A DNA stretch of 64,000 nt from Colwellia polaris (GTDB lineage: Bacteria > Pseudomonadota > Gammaproteobacteria > Enterobacterales > Alteromonadaceae). The stretch spans positions 434,001 through 498,000 of the forward strand of contig NZ_NBOE01000002.1 in assembly GCF_002104515.1 (NCBI RefSeq), given 5' to 3'. Of this stretch, positions 36,913 through 45,234 are shown one piece after another. Below the pieces are notes generated by a model. It saw only the letters and a list, made by a program, of their open reading frames with translations. It did no database searches and was not told the origin of the DNA. Position numbers and translations under genes: made by a program. Position 1 is the first letter of the stretch. Every line of letters starts with the position of its first letter.

Positions 36913-37239
36913 ATGATGAAAGGTGGCATGGGCAATCTAATGAAACAAGCCCAACAAATGCAAGCTAAAATGGCTAAAGCTCAAGAAGAGTTAGCCAATA
37001 TGGAAGTTACCGGCGAAGCGGGTGCCGGCATGGTTAAAGTAACTATGACAGGCAACCATAATGTTCGTCGTGTTGCTATTGACGATAGCTTAATGGAAGA
37101 CGATAAAGAAATGCTTGAAGACCTTGTTGCCGCGGCAATGAATGACGCTGTGCGTCGTGTTGAAGAGCAAAACAAAGAAAAAATGGGTTCGCTAACTGGC
37201 GGTATGCAAATGCCTCCAGGGATGAAAATGCCGTTTTAG
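36913..37239 (+). CDS. ybaB: YbaB/EbfC nucleoid-associated protein
   Basis: A 108-aa YbaB family DNA-binding protein: [20 protein letters not shown] helix, then the [20 protein letters not shown] strand region and [17 protein letters not shown] place the start at ATG 36913 (GGAG 12 bp upstream) rather than the in-frame TTG at 36883, matching the usual 105-110 aa length. Its last codons (PGMKMPF and stop) form the attachment site of the island that follows. recR, the usual next gene, is not found on either side of the island. Confidence 0.95.
   Translation: MMKGGMGNLMKQAQQMQAKMAKAQEELANMEVTGEAGAGMVKVTMTGNHNVRRVAIDDSLMEDDKEMLEDLVAAAMNDAVRRVEEQNKEKMGSLTGGMQMPPGMKMPF
37217..37235 (+). repeat. 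attL: 19-bp direct repeat at the 3' end of ybaB
   Basis: CAGGGATGAAAATGCCGTT, inside the last codons of ybaB. An identical copy is at 49612-49630. The reading frame stays intact: the island supplies TTTTAG in place of the original TTCTAA. Confidence 0.92.
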
Positions 37240-37253
37240 TTCTTAACTCTTTG

Positions 37254-37282
37254 AAAAAGCCGACTTTTATGTCGGCTTTTTT
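37254..37282 (+). terminator. Terminator supplied by the island after ybaB
   Basis: AAAGCCGAC - TTTTAT - GTCGGCTTTTTT, just inside attL. The presumed original ybaB terminator was displaced to 49674-49707 beyond attR. Confidence 0.9.
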
Positions 37283-37286
37283 AGTT

Positions 37287-37308
37287 GGGACTACAGAGGA
37301 ACTATTTT
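37287..37308 (+). repeat. Left copy of a 21-bp near-identical island end repeat
   Basis: GGACTACAGAGGAACTATTTT (from 37288). The right copy at 49492-49512 differs by one base (GGACTACAGAGGGACTATTTT). Same orientation, 50-100 bp inside each att core, a position typical of integrase arm-binding sites. Confidence 0.75.
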
Positions 37309-38564
37309 CCCTCATACTCTTGACCTAATTTTTGGGCTAGTTCTTTAATATAATTAGGAGATTCATCTTCAATCCATTTCCCATAAACGGTTTGAATATG
37401 CCCCCAATTTTTATGCCCCATTTGTTTAGCTAACCACGTTAACTCTGCTTTAAGAATTAACATTTGACTAGCAAATGTATGTCTTAGTTGATACGGAGGT
37501 CTGTAAGTTATACCTGCTTCTTTTATCCAATCATTCCATTGATTTTGTTTTGTTGTAATTTCAGGACGCATAAAAGGCAGTTTACCTCTGCTTAGGAATA
37601 CCCTTCTTCTAGAAACTTGTTTTGTTCGAAAGTTTTTGAAGTGAGCTGTTTCAACAATTATTTTTTCATCGTAAGAATACTTCATTTGTTCTTTCAATAG
37701 TTTTACCATATCAGGTAGTAAAGAAACTGTTCTAACACTTGAGGGCGTTTTTGGCGGTTTTAAAGTACCTTTTCGATCGATACTATAACGTACCTTCAAA
37801 CAGTTGTTGTGAAAGTCAATATCTTCCCAAGCTAAGGCTTTAACTTCCCCATGCCTTAATCCTGTCCAAGCTAAAAATTCAACAAGTCGTTTAGTTTGTG
37901 GAATATGTATAACATTTAAAAGTTTTTTTAGTTCACTTTTAGAAAATGGGGTAATGAATTCATCTTCAACATCAAATTCATCTTTTGGTAACTTCCTTAC
38001 ACGATCAAAAGGATCTTTAGTAATTATTTCGTCAGTAATAGCAATACTTATAACTTGTCGCAAAAGTTGACTATATTCTTTAACCGTTACACTTTTTCTT
38101 TTTCTTAATGAGTTTTTTCTCATGGCATTAAGATCTGCGGTCGTAATATCTATAATCGGTTTATTATAAAGTCCGTATTCTTTTACCCAATTTTTACATG
38201 TTTTAAGTTTACTTAATATTGAGTAACCTAATTCATGCTCTCTATCTTCTTCATATTTTGCAAATAAGTCAGACAATAAAGTAATTTTTTGAGCTGTTTG
38301 TGCCTGTTTTGATAACGGAAAATGCTTAAGCCAAAAGTGGTCAGGATCTCTATCATAAATACCAAGCTCAATATCAGTTTTGATTTTAATTAGCTTACTA
38401 CTAGCAATTGGAATGTTAGCTATAGTGGTATCAAGACCTGTTGATCTCCGTATAGTGTATGGCTTATCAGGTAACTTTATTTGGATATTTAATTTACCAT
38501 TTCGATCAGAAACATTTTTAGTGTTTGAAAGTATTTCTTCACCGTTTGTTGTTAATACTGCCAT
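37302..38564 (-). CDS. int: Tyrosine site-specific integrase of the island
   Basis: A 420-aa tyrosine recombinase. The catalytic residues are visible: Arg in TGLRHGEVKALAW, the HxxR box as YQLRHTFASQM, a later His in MGHKNWGHIQ, and the nucleophile Tyr in QTVYGKWIED. The N-terminal half has a SAM-like core-binding domain (about 100-190). I use ATG 38564, preceded by GGGGAG, rather than an upstream in-frame start at 38630. The stop codon of the xis-like gene overlaps this ATG (TAATG), so the two are coupled. The gene lies next to attL, reading towards it. Confidence 0.95.
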   Translation of the reverse strand: MAVLTTNGEEILSNTKNVSDRNGKLNIQIKLPDKPYTIRRSTGLDTTIANIPIASSKLIKIKTDIELGIYDRDPDHFWLKHFPLSKQAQTAQKITLLSDLFAKYEEDREHELGYSILSKLKTCKNWVKEYGLYNKPIIDITTADLNAMRKNSLRKRKSVTVKEYSQLLRQVISIAITDEIITKDPFDRVRKLPKDEFDVEDEFITPFSKSELKKLLNVIHIPQTKRLVEFLAWTGLRHGEVKALAWEDIDFHNNCLKVRYSIDRKGTLKPPKTPSSVRTVSLLPDMVKLLKEQMKYSYDEKIIVETAHFKNFRTKQVSRRRVFLSRGKLPFMRPEITTKQNQWNDWIKEAGITYRPPYQLRHTFASQMLILKAELTWLAKQMGHKNWGHIQTVYGKWIEDESPNYIKELAQKLGQEYEGK

Positions 38565-38857
38565 TATAAATACTCCCCGATAGTTGCCATGTTGATAGAG
38601 ATTCTTCCTGTTATTTCTTTTTGTCGCCATACAATATTCTCAGGATATTGATGCCGCTTGATCCTTTGTCTTAATGCTGAAGGTGAGATGCCTATATCTT
38701 TAGCTGCTTTTTTCAATACAACCCAGTTGCAGATTTTATTTTTTAGATCTAAAGAATATTGGATAGATGCAACCTTATTTTCGAGCTTATTTAGTACATC
38801 TTCCAATAATGTAGCTCTATCAATAAGTGTAAATAGTGAATTTAGCTCTTCGCGCAT
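38564..38857 (-). CDS. Excisionase-like helix-turn-helix protein
   Basis: A 97-aa protein. The C-terminal half has an AlpA/Xis-type winged-helix look: WVVLKKAAKDIGISPSALRQ, RIKRHQYPENIVWRQKE. The N-terminal half is a leucine-rich helix, perhaps for dimerisation. A strong GGAGGTGA ribosome binding site precedes ATG 38857. Its coupling to int supports a role as recombination directionality factor, though I do not recognise a named family. Confidence 0.7.
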   Translation of the reverse strand: MREELNSLFTLIDRATLLEDVLNKLENKVASIQYSLDLKNKICNWVVLKKAAKDIGISPSALRQRIKRHQYPENIVWRQKEITGRISINMATIGEYL

Positions 38858-39030
38858 GAAATCACCTCCGAAATGAAAAACAGACCTGTAGTACTGAGTG
38901 CCTTAATGACATTAAGTATACATGACTTTTCTTTAAGTGTTTGATTTTGTCCAGGTTTGTTGTTTTTTGGATACATTGAAATAGCTAATAAGTAGCTAGT
39001 TTTATAGTTTTTTTCTTTAAATTTTTTCAT
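38842..39030 (-). CDS. Small unknown island protein (62 aa)
   Basis: ATG at 39030 with AGAGGA upstream; the 3' end overlaps the excisionase-like gene by 16 bp. The product is basic (starts MKKFKEKNYKTSYLLAISM) with no known motif. The ribosome binding site, spacing and overlap argue for a gene, but the sequence alone is weak evidence. Confidence 0.45.
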   Translation of the reverse strand: MKKFKEKNYKTSYLLAISMYPKNNKPGQNQTLKEKSCILNVIKALSTTGLFFISEVISCAKS

Positions 39031-39229
39031 TTTCTAATCCTCTAATATTAAAATTTTAATAAAGGAGGGCTTAGAGCAATGAACTGGTCGTTTGCCCTCC
39101 GATATAACGATTTTTTTGTTGTTTCAAAACTTTCATTTTTAAAGTTCTTTTTTGTGTGTAATAAATATGTGTGTGAGTGTTTTTATATTTATTTACATTT
39201 CTAATACCTCCGATTATTTAAAATTATTT

Positions 39230-39508
39230 TTAATCAATTACTGTTGGTGTTTTTACTAACCATCCATTGTCATCTAGCCATATCAGCATTTCATCTTGTG
39301 CTGCATTAGAGAAATCTGGTTCTTTAGTTATATTTAGTAATCTCAGTACTATTTGTTTATTACTATAATCAAGACCTGCACTGATACGCAGTAAACTAAC
39401 CCCATACTTTTGACTACAAGCTGCGGCTGCTGCATGCGCTAAAGTTCCTGTAGATTTTGCATAACCACCTTGAGCTATAATATTTTTCAATTCATTGAAT
39501 AAGTTCAT
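39230..39508 (-). CDS. Unknown island protein (92 aa)
   Basis: ATG at 39508 preceded by AAGGAAG. A small helical protein, starting MNLFNELKNIIAQGGYAKST and including ALAHAAAAACSQKYG-type Ala-rich helix and a WLDDNGWLV segment. No family recognised. It follows the 105-aa gene by 9 bp on the same strand, so the two are probably cotranscribed. Confidence 0.65.
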   Translation of the reverse strand: MNLFNELKNIIAQGGYAKSTGTLAHAAAAACSQKYGVSLLRISAGLDYSNKQIVLRLLNITKEPDFSNAAQDEMLIWLDDNGWLVKTPTVID

Positions 39509-39517
39509 TTTTCTTCC

Positions 39518-39835
39518 TTATTTGGAATTCATATAAAGTTGAAAGAAATGAAGAGAGATTAATAAATTTTCTTTATTACCATCAAACGTACATTTCAAGG
39601 AATCATGAAAGCTTGTTAATTTGATATTTCCAAAAACACTGCATTCAATAATGAGAACTATGTCGGAAGGGAATTGTAAAACAGCCTGAATAGCACCATC
39701 GTTTGCCATATGTAGGCCGATTAAGTTTACTCTTAATAAGTTAATAAACTCATCAGTCGGGCTTTCGTCAAATAATGAATAAAGGTTGATAATTTCTTGC
39801 TCAACGGTGTTGTATTTTTGTAAATCTAAATTCAT
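39518..39835 (-). CDS. Unknown island protein (105 aa)
   Basis: ATG at 39835 preceded by AGGAGAT, a good ribosome binding site. The protein is soluble, acidic at the N-terminus and has a QFPSDIVLIIECSVFGNIKL strand region. The fold and length recall small type III chaperone-like proteins, but that is only an impression. First gene of the minus-strand set int-xis-small genes. Confidence 0.6.
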   Translation of the reverse strand: MNLDLQKYNTVEQEIINLYSLFDESPTDEFINLLRVNLIGLHMANDGAIQAVLQFPSDIVLIIECSVFGNIKLTSFHDSLKCTFDGNKENLLISLHFFQLYMNSK

Positions 39836-39921
39836 GGTAAATCTCCTAATAATATTTTTAAGGTGATAGGAGGCCTGACCAAAATTAGATCATATTTTTA
39901 CCTTCTATCAAATTTTCTTCT

Positions 39922-39968
39922 GTGAACAATTTCACGTTTTTTGCCTAACTTACTCCCTATAAATAGGG
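39922..39968. promoter_or_regulatory. Two palindromes in the divergent island control region
   Basis: GTGAACAATTTCAC (39922-39935) and CCCTATAAATAGGG (39955-39968) lie between the minus-strand small genes and the plus-strand LRR gene. Both are perfect palindromes and are candidate operators for an island regulator. No regulator other than the excisionase-like protein was identified. Confidence 0.45.
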
Positions 39969-40072
39969 ATATTATTCAAGCATTGCTGCCAACGAATGAT
40001 CATATAATAAACGATCTTCATAAATGTTTCAATCATTATTTAAATAAACTTGTTTAAAAACAGTAACTTAGC

Positions 40073-40101
40073 TTGACAAAATTACAAATTAATGGTATTT
40101 T
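40073..40101 (+). promoter_or_regulatory. Sigma-70 promoter of the LRR-HEAT unit
   Basis: TTGACA at 40073-40078, 17-bp spacer, TATTTT at 40096-40101. The -35 hexamer is perfect. Start of transcription would be about 100 bp before the LRR gene. Confidence 0.65.
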
Positions 40102-40208
40102 TTTTGTAAGGTAAGTTATTGTTTTTATGCCTATATTTATGTGAAGATAGTTGACAGAATAGAAATCAAAGTCATTAGAAAATAAATAGAAGAAAGGCTG
40201 TACTTATA

Positions 40209-41228
40209 GTGAATGGAATCCCTGAAAGAATAAATAATCCAACTTTATTAGATTTTGATCACCTTCAAAATTTAATCAATGAAGGAAAGAATCCGATAAT
40301 TCAGTTTGTTGAACCTTCTTATGATGAAACGTTGCTTAAAACTTTGGACAAGGCATGCTTACATTTTGGCGAGCAACTGGAAGTTCGGTTTTATGGCTAT
40401 TATGGGGATGTTTTTGATGCTTCTTGTCTAAAGCTCTTACCAAACGTTAAAAACTTGTCTGTCGATTGTTTAACTGAAATAGTTAATGAAGATGAAATTT
40501 TATATTTAGATCACTTAATTCATTTAAGGCTAGGAATCTATAATTTTGATAAAACTGATTTCCTATCTCGTTTAAATAAACAGAACTATTTAACACTTAC
40601 CATCAGTGATAATGATAAAAATAATTTAGATCTTTCATCGCTGAATGAGTTTCAAAGTTTACGAGAGCTTTGTATTGTCGGTCATACTAAAAATATTGAA
40701 GTGATCGGTGAACTAATTAATCTTGAATCATTAACATTGAGCAAAATATCGAAGAAACAATCGTTAGACTTTGTTAATGACCTTAAAAACTTAAAACATT
40801 TACGAATCATTTTAGGTGGAAGGGAATCAATAGAAGAAATAGATAATCCAGCAATAGAAAACATTGAAATAATTAGGGTTAGAGGACTTGCTGAACTTGG
40901 TGATTTAGCCCGATTTCCCAAGCTTAGATCTTTACATATTGAAGATCAAATCAAGTTGAAACATATTAATTTAATGCCTGAACTTAAATATTTAAATGAA
41001 ATAAAAATATTAAATTGCAAAAAATTGGTGCTCATTGATGGACTTACAAAATTATCTAATTTAGAGCATTTAAGGATTTATGGAACATCATTAGATGATA
41101 GTTCGTTTATAGACCAACAGTTACCATCTTCACTTAATATTTTTGCTTTTTACACAGGTAAAAATAAGAAAGATAAAGTCATTCGTCAGAAATTAGACGG
41201 ATTGGGTTATATAGAATATTCGGATTAA
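40209..41228 (+). CDS. Leucine-rich-repeat protein of the island
   Basis: A 339-aa cytoplasmic protein starting at GTG 40209. Most of it (residues about 75-320) is irregular leucine-rich repeats, for example LINLESLTLSKIS, LKNLKHLRIILG, FPKLRSLHIED and LSNLEHLRIYGT, spaced about 22-24 residues apart. The N-terminal 70 residues have no recognised domain. LRR domains bind proteins; no catalytic motif is visible. The HEAT gene starts 7 bp after its stop, so the two are cotranscribed. Confidence 0.75.
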   Translation: MNGIPERINNPTLLDFDHLQNLINEGKNPIIQFVEPSYDETLLKTLDKACLHFGEQLEVRFYGYYGDVFDASCLKLLPNVKNLSVDCLTEIVNEDEILYLDHLIHLRLGIYNFDKTDFLSRLNKQNYLTLTISDNDKNNLDLSSLNEFQSLRELCIVGHTKNIEVIGELINLESLTLSKISKKQSLDFVNDLKNLKHLRIILGGRESIEEIDNPAIENIEIIRVRGLAELGDLARFPKLRSLHIEDQIKLKHINLMPELKYLNEIKILNCKKLVLIDGLTKLSNLEHLRIYGTSLDDSSFIDQQLPSSLNIFAFYTGKNKKDKVIRQKLDGLGYIEYSD

Positions 41229-41235
41229 AAAATTA

Positions 41236-43014
41236 ATGAAATTATTAAAAATTTTTATAACTATCTCTATTTTAGTATTAACAAATTCAGCATGGGCATG
41301 TGAAACTTTAGATAATTGTATGACTGAATTTACTCAAGTTGCTGGTGATGGTTTAGGTACGACAAAAGTAGAGGGTGAATTTGCGGCTAGATTAGCAAAG
41401 TTTGGTGACGATGCTGTTGTAGAGCTTCTTCCGCTATTATTAAGTGAAAATGAAGGGTATAGAAACTTAGCAAGTTATACATTACTTAAAATTACCCCTA
41501 TTAATGCCAGACATTTAGATGCGTTAAATGATGGCTTGCAAAAAGATCGTGGCTGGTTACCAAGTGTCATTGCAAGAATAGGTACAGATAAAGCTAAAAA
41601 TTATTTAGTCAGAGATTTTATCAGAAAACCTGAGTCTGGTGGACAAATGGGATTTGCATTTAAGCTGCTAGGTGAAAAAGTTACAGGTGATCTTATTAAT
41701 TTGTATCATTGTAAAAGTGGCTGTGACCGTTTCTTTTTATCGGATCTTAGGAACGTATTTGGAAATATAAAAAATTTTAGTCAGAAAGATATTCAATTAA
41801 TAGTAGAAATTGCTAAAAATAACTCCATTCAAACCGAAGCAAGGCATGGTGTTCTTGAAGTATTAGTTGGCAAAGACAACCTTACTAGTGAAAAGTTAGA
41901 TGAACTGGTTGCCCTTAAAGAAATTGAACCATCATTTTCAAAAACAGTTAATCAGATCTTAATTGATAATGGTTCGATAAACTCTAAAGAGTTAATTATA
42001 GAATTAATAAAGCAAGACACTCGTTGGGACAACTATGTCAGTGAAGCTTATATAAACTTAACCAAAATGGGGAAAGGTGGCTCGTTTGCATTACCTGCGT
42101 TATATGAGATTGCGGTAAAACAAGAGAGTGATTATAAATTACGTGCAATAAGAACTATTGGTTTTGTAGGTGATAAAAGTTCTGTGCAATTTTTATCTAA
42201 TATGCTTGATGAAAAGGTTGATTGGCAAGTTGTTTATGTGGCTATTAATGCACTTTCACAATTAAATGCCACTTCTGAGTTTAACAAATTGAAAAACTTG
42301 TCAGAAAAACATTGGTATAAAGTTATTAGGGATTCTGCCGCAGCAGTTATTAATAGATTTGAAATGAATGACAAATATCAATCTACTTTCTACCTAGATA
42401 AGTATGCAGCTCAGTTACCAGATAAAGATCATCGGGAAGGTTTAGAATCTCTTTATGGTAACTTTTGGGTACCATCGTTAGCTGTATGTGATAAAAATTC
42501 ATTCAGGGTTATAAATGAATCGTCTGATATTAAAAAGTACCGTGATCATAAAGCTCCAAATTCATTTAAAGAATTCTCATATTTATCATCCATTCTCCAT
42601 GATGGCTATTTCCCTGATGAACATCGTATTTTTCCTCACTCAGCACTCAAAGTTGATAATGGTTGGCTTCTAGGTGCCAATAGGGGAGAGTTCGGTGGTG
42701 AATTAACTTTTATGAATGATAAAAAGGAAATTGAAGTATTATTAAACGCCAATGTAGAAGATATATTCGAAATGAGTTTTGGCTACATTGCTGTTACTGG
42801 ACTTGCTCACATGAGTTTTGACTCTGGCGCTATCTTCTTAATATCAAAGTCACATGATGGTAAGTGGACAACTAAAAAATGGTTATCTTTACCAGGAGCA
42901 GCAAGAAGCTCTTGGTTAATCAAAGGTGATAAATTACTGATTAACACTACCAAAGCAAGTATTGCTGTTGATCACTCTGGAAATATTCAAACAATGGAGT
43001 GTAGCAGTAGCTAA
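41236..43014 (+). CDS. Exported HEAT-repeat protein
   Basis: A 592-aa protein with a signal peptide (MKLLKIFITISILVLTNSAW, cleavage near AWA-C). Residues about 40-370 show HEAT-like helical pairs (GDDAVVELLPLLLSENEGYR, KAKNYLVRDFIRKP, SVQFLSNMLDEKVDWQVVYV). The C-terminal 200 residues are beta-rich (GGELTFMNDKKEIEVLL, FGYIAVTGLAHMSFD) and may form a small propeller-like domain. Paired Cys (YHCKSGCDRF) suit a periplasmic setting. Unknown function. Transcribed with the LRR gene, and the same island holds a KAP NTPase with membrane segments. Confidence 0.75.
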   Translation: MKLLKIFITISILVLTNSAWACETLDNCMTEFTQVAGDGLGTTKVEGEFAARLAKFGDDAVVELLPLLLSENEGYRNLASYTLLKITPINARHLDALNDGLQKDRGWLPSVIARIGTDKAKNYLVRDFIRKPESGGQMGFAFKLLGEKVTGDLINLYHCKSGCDRFFLSDLRNVFGNIKNFSQKDIQLIVEIAKNNSIQTEARHGVLEVLVGKDNLTSEKLDELVALKEIEPSFSKTVNQILIDNGSINSKELIIELIKQDTRWDNYVSEAYINLTKMGKGGSFALPALYEIAVKQESDYKLRAIRTIGFVGDKSSVQFLSNMLDEKVDWQVVYVAINALSQLNATSEFNKLKNLSEKHWYKVIRDSAAAVINRFEMNDKYQSTFYLDKYAAQLPDKDHREGLESLYGNFWVPSLAVCDKNSFRVINESSDIKKYRDHKAPNSFKEFSYLSSILHDGYFPDEHRIFPHSALKVDNGWLLGANRGEFGGELTFMNDKKEIEVLLNANVEDIFEMSFGYIAVTGLAHMSFDSGAIFLISKSHDGKWTTKKWLSLPGAARSSWLIKGDKLLINTTKASIAVDHSGNIQTMECSSS

Positions 43015-43088
43015 TTTCATTGTTTGGATTTCAGTATTTTCTATATTTTCAAGGTGCCTTTCTCCAACCTTGACCCATGCTTCACGAA

Positions 43089-43116
43089 GTGATGCTCTAA
43101 TGGGCTAAAGCATCAC
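43089..43116 (+). repeat. Perfect 8-bp hairpin before the relaxase gene (candidate oriT element)
   Basis: GTGATGCT - 12-nt loop - AGCATCAC, about 107 bp upstream of the relaxase ATG. It lacks a T run, so it is not a simple terminator. MobV relaxases nick next to hairpins in the short region before their own gene, so this is the best oriT candidate. Confidence 0.5.
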
Positions 43117-43222
43117 AGAAATAATGCATTATCTTATGTATTATTTTTCCCCTCTCTCTATTGCTCTTGAAAACTCTTAATTCCTATGTAAAAACTAATA
43201 CTATAACAACGAGATTATAGTA

Positions 43223-44137
43223 ATGGTGAAGAACAAAAATTACGTGTCATTTAACGCAAAGTATTGGAAGCACTCGAAAGCCCTAGCTCTGTTAGGGCAT
43301 TCAGAAAGATTATTCCAAAAGAATAAAAATGTCATATCACCAGAATTATCTAAGTTAAATTTTGGCTCGAAGAATTTATCCCAATCCTATTTAGATATTC
43401 ATCAGCAACGACAAGACATTAAAAAAGCTAGAGTAGATGCCAATACTTTGATTGAAGGAGTCTTAGCTTTTTCAAATGATAGATTTGTTGAACTAGAGCA
43501 AAAATTATCAGAAGAAGAATTAAGAGAACAATTCAATAAACAAATAATTGTTTTTGCCAAAAAAGTAGAAAAAAAATATAAATTAAAGTTCATTTCTTAT
43601 GTTCAGCATAGAGATGAAGGTCATACAGATGAAAATGGAAAATTGAAGATTAATCATCATGCACACCTATTTTTCTACAATTATGACTTTGAAACAAAAA
43701 CGTCACCACTAAGAACTATGAAGCGTAAAGATTGGTCAGTGATTCAAGATTTAGCTGGGATTTCCTTTAGAACCCTGAACTTTATAAGAGGAAAAAATAA
43801 AAAGAAAACAGGTAAAGAACATCTAGAAAAAGATGACTTTATTAAACAAAAACATAATGCAGCGTCTGATATAACATCGAACATTTCGAATACTTTTAAA
43901 AAGCTTGTTAAATCGGTATTCACACTTAATAAAAACGACTACAAACAAGGAATAAAGAAGTTTAGATATTATCTTCAAGAACTCAAAAATATTGATGAAC
44001 AAGCTTTTGAAGAGGTTTCATCGTTAACAGAGAAAATAATTTCAAAACCAAAACCAAAACCAAAGACAAGGAGTGTCAACAATGCAAAACCACAATATAA
44101 ACCCAAATTTCAACCCAGCGACAGAAAAGCAACTTGA
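43223..44137 (+). CDS. Divergent MobV/Mob_Pre-type relaxase
   Basis: A 304-aa protein. Near the N-terminus LLGHSERLFQKNKNVISPEL resembles the MobV motif I of MobM (HNERxF...N-I-P-S-LN), which holds the catalytic His. The metal-binding HUH motif appears as HRDEGH...NHHAHLFFYN (about residues 131-155), compared with HxDExxPHxH in MobM, with an insertion between the halves. The C-terminus is lysine/proline-rich. Relaxases nick oriT and lead DNA transfer. At 304 aa it is smaller than MobM (about 490 aa), with the extra C-terminal region missing. A replication initiator of HUH type is the alternative. Confidence 0.65.
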   Translation: MVKNKNYVSFNAKYWKHSKALALLGHSERLFQKNKNVISPELSKLNFGSKNLSQSYLDIHQQRQDIKKARVDANTLIEGVLAFSNDRFVELEQKLSEEELREQFNKQIIVFAKKVEKKYKLKFISYVQHRDEGHTDENGKLKINHHAHLFFYNYDFETKTSPLRTMKRKDWSVIQDLAGISFRTLNFIRGKNKKKTGKEHLEKDDFIKQKHNAASDITSNISNTFKKLVKSVFTLNKNDYKQGIKKFRYYLQELKNIDEQAFEEVSSLTEKIISKPKPKPKTRSVNNAKPQYKPKFQPSDRKAT

Positions 44138-44543
44138 TCATGTTGAACAGATTTCAAATGACTTACTATCATGTGAACAGAGAATACAGGTAGGTAGGCT
44201 CATTAATTCATGTTCTGGGCTGTTTAAATTTATAGTAAGTCATGTACCACCACTATCTGTATTTGAAGCAATAGATTTATACTTTACGAAGTTTCAAAAA
44301 AAGAAATCACCAATACGAAGAAAGCAACAATTTGGTGATTATGAAAATCAAATGTTTTTTGTACTCATGTACATGTTTCTAGGATCTACTTTTAAAGATG
44401 CAGTAAATGAAATTGAAGAACTAAAAGAAACGTATACTGATGGAAAAATTGAAAGTTTTACGTCATTTGATTATCACTATCATAATAATGAAAATTTTAG
44501 AAGTTTGGTAAATAAGGATAAAAAATCTAAATTTAAAAAATAA
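44082..44543 (+). CDS. Unknown island protein (153 aa) overlapping the relaxase gene
   Basis: Starts at ATG 44082, 8 bp after AAGGAG (44068-44073), and overlaps the end of the relaxase gene by 56 bp in another frame. This makes translational coupling likely. The product is helical and charged with a Tyr/Phe-rich middle (YENQMFFVLMYMFLGSTF) and a lysine-rich end. It may be a relaxase accessory protein. No family recognised. Confidence 0.65.
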   Translation: MQNHNINPNFNPATEKQLDHVEQISNDLLSCEQRIQVGRLINSCSGLFKFIVSHVPPLSVFEAIDLYFTKFQKKKSPIRRKQQFGDYENQMFFVLMYMFLGSTFKDAVNEIEELKETYTDGKIESFTSFDYHYHNNENFRSLVNKDKKSKFKK

Positions 44544-44570
44544 AAATAAAAATAAAAATAAAAATAAAAA
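44541..44570 (+). repeat. (TAAAAA)5 microsatellite at the stop codon of the 153-aa gene
   Basis: Five TAAAAA units, the first of which provides the stop codon TAA (44541-44543). A T and then GGGGTGG follow. It cannot change the reading frame of the gene. Confidence 0.85.
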
Positions 44571-45234
44571 TGGGGTGGTTGGAATTTACACCCTTTTCTT
44601 TTTGTTGTGTTAGTCTTTTTTAATAATTGCCAGCAAACCAAGCTCCTACCATATTAATAGGTATAACTGGCTAACTGGCAGAACTATATGCTTGCCGTGG
44701 CTACTCTTGTTTTGTGTCTAACAATTTCGCAGAGAACTTTTCAACACCCATATACACATGATGCCCTTCGTACCCAGTTCTCATAGTTTTATAAGTTATA
44801 TACTTTTGCCCTGCCTGTTTTTTATCGCGTGGTTGCTGGTTGGTTTGCCCGTACTCCACAAATTTTGTATATAACCCACATTACTATCCTTTAGCGGGCT
44901 TGACCTTACGATTTAACCTTGTAGGCCATTGGCTAACTTCCTCCACAACATCTTTAATCCAAGGGAAGTTAGGCTTTATTATTTTTTAGTATCAAATTCA
45001 ATTATTAGGTATCAGATTAAAACCAACATTGATCAAAATAAATGTTACCTAATATAGTTTTACCACATTTTTTAAAACGATCAATAGAGAATGATATTTT
45101 TTTATTTAATAAAAACATATCATTTGAATCAATGATTAATGTATACATTTGTGGCAATATTATACGATAAAATATTTTATATTAGTTATGGACACATTAT
45201 TAAGCAGATAATGTAGATGAGGGAACATGTATAT
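44571..45234. other. Gene-poor island stretch with possible decayed ORFs on the minus strand
   Basis: About 660 bp before the KAP gene. On the minus strand two fragments share one frame: 44884-44990 (about 32 codons, KPNFPWIKDVVEEVSQWP) and 44701-44859 (52 codons from GTG, with YKTMRTGYEGHHVYMGVEKF), separated by TAG TAA. The amino acid composition looks like real protein, so this is probably a broken gene. I do not recognise it. The remainder is AT-rich. Confidence 0.4.

Noticed and set aside
43015-43222. The hairpin at 43089-43116 as the terminator of the HEAT gene.
   Set aside because: It has no T run on the plus strand; an origin-of-transfer role fits its position better.
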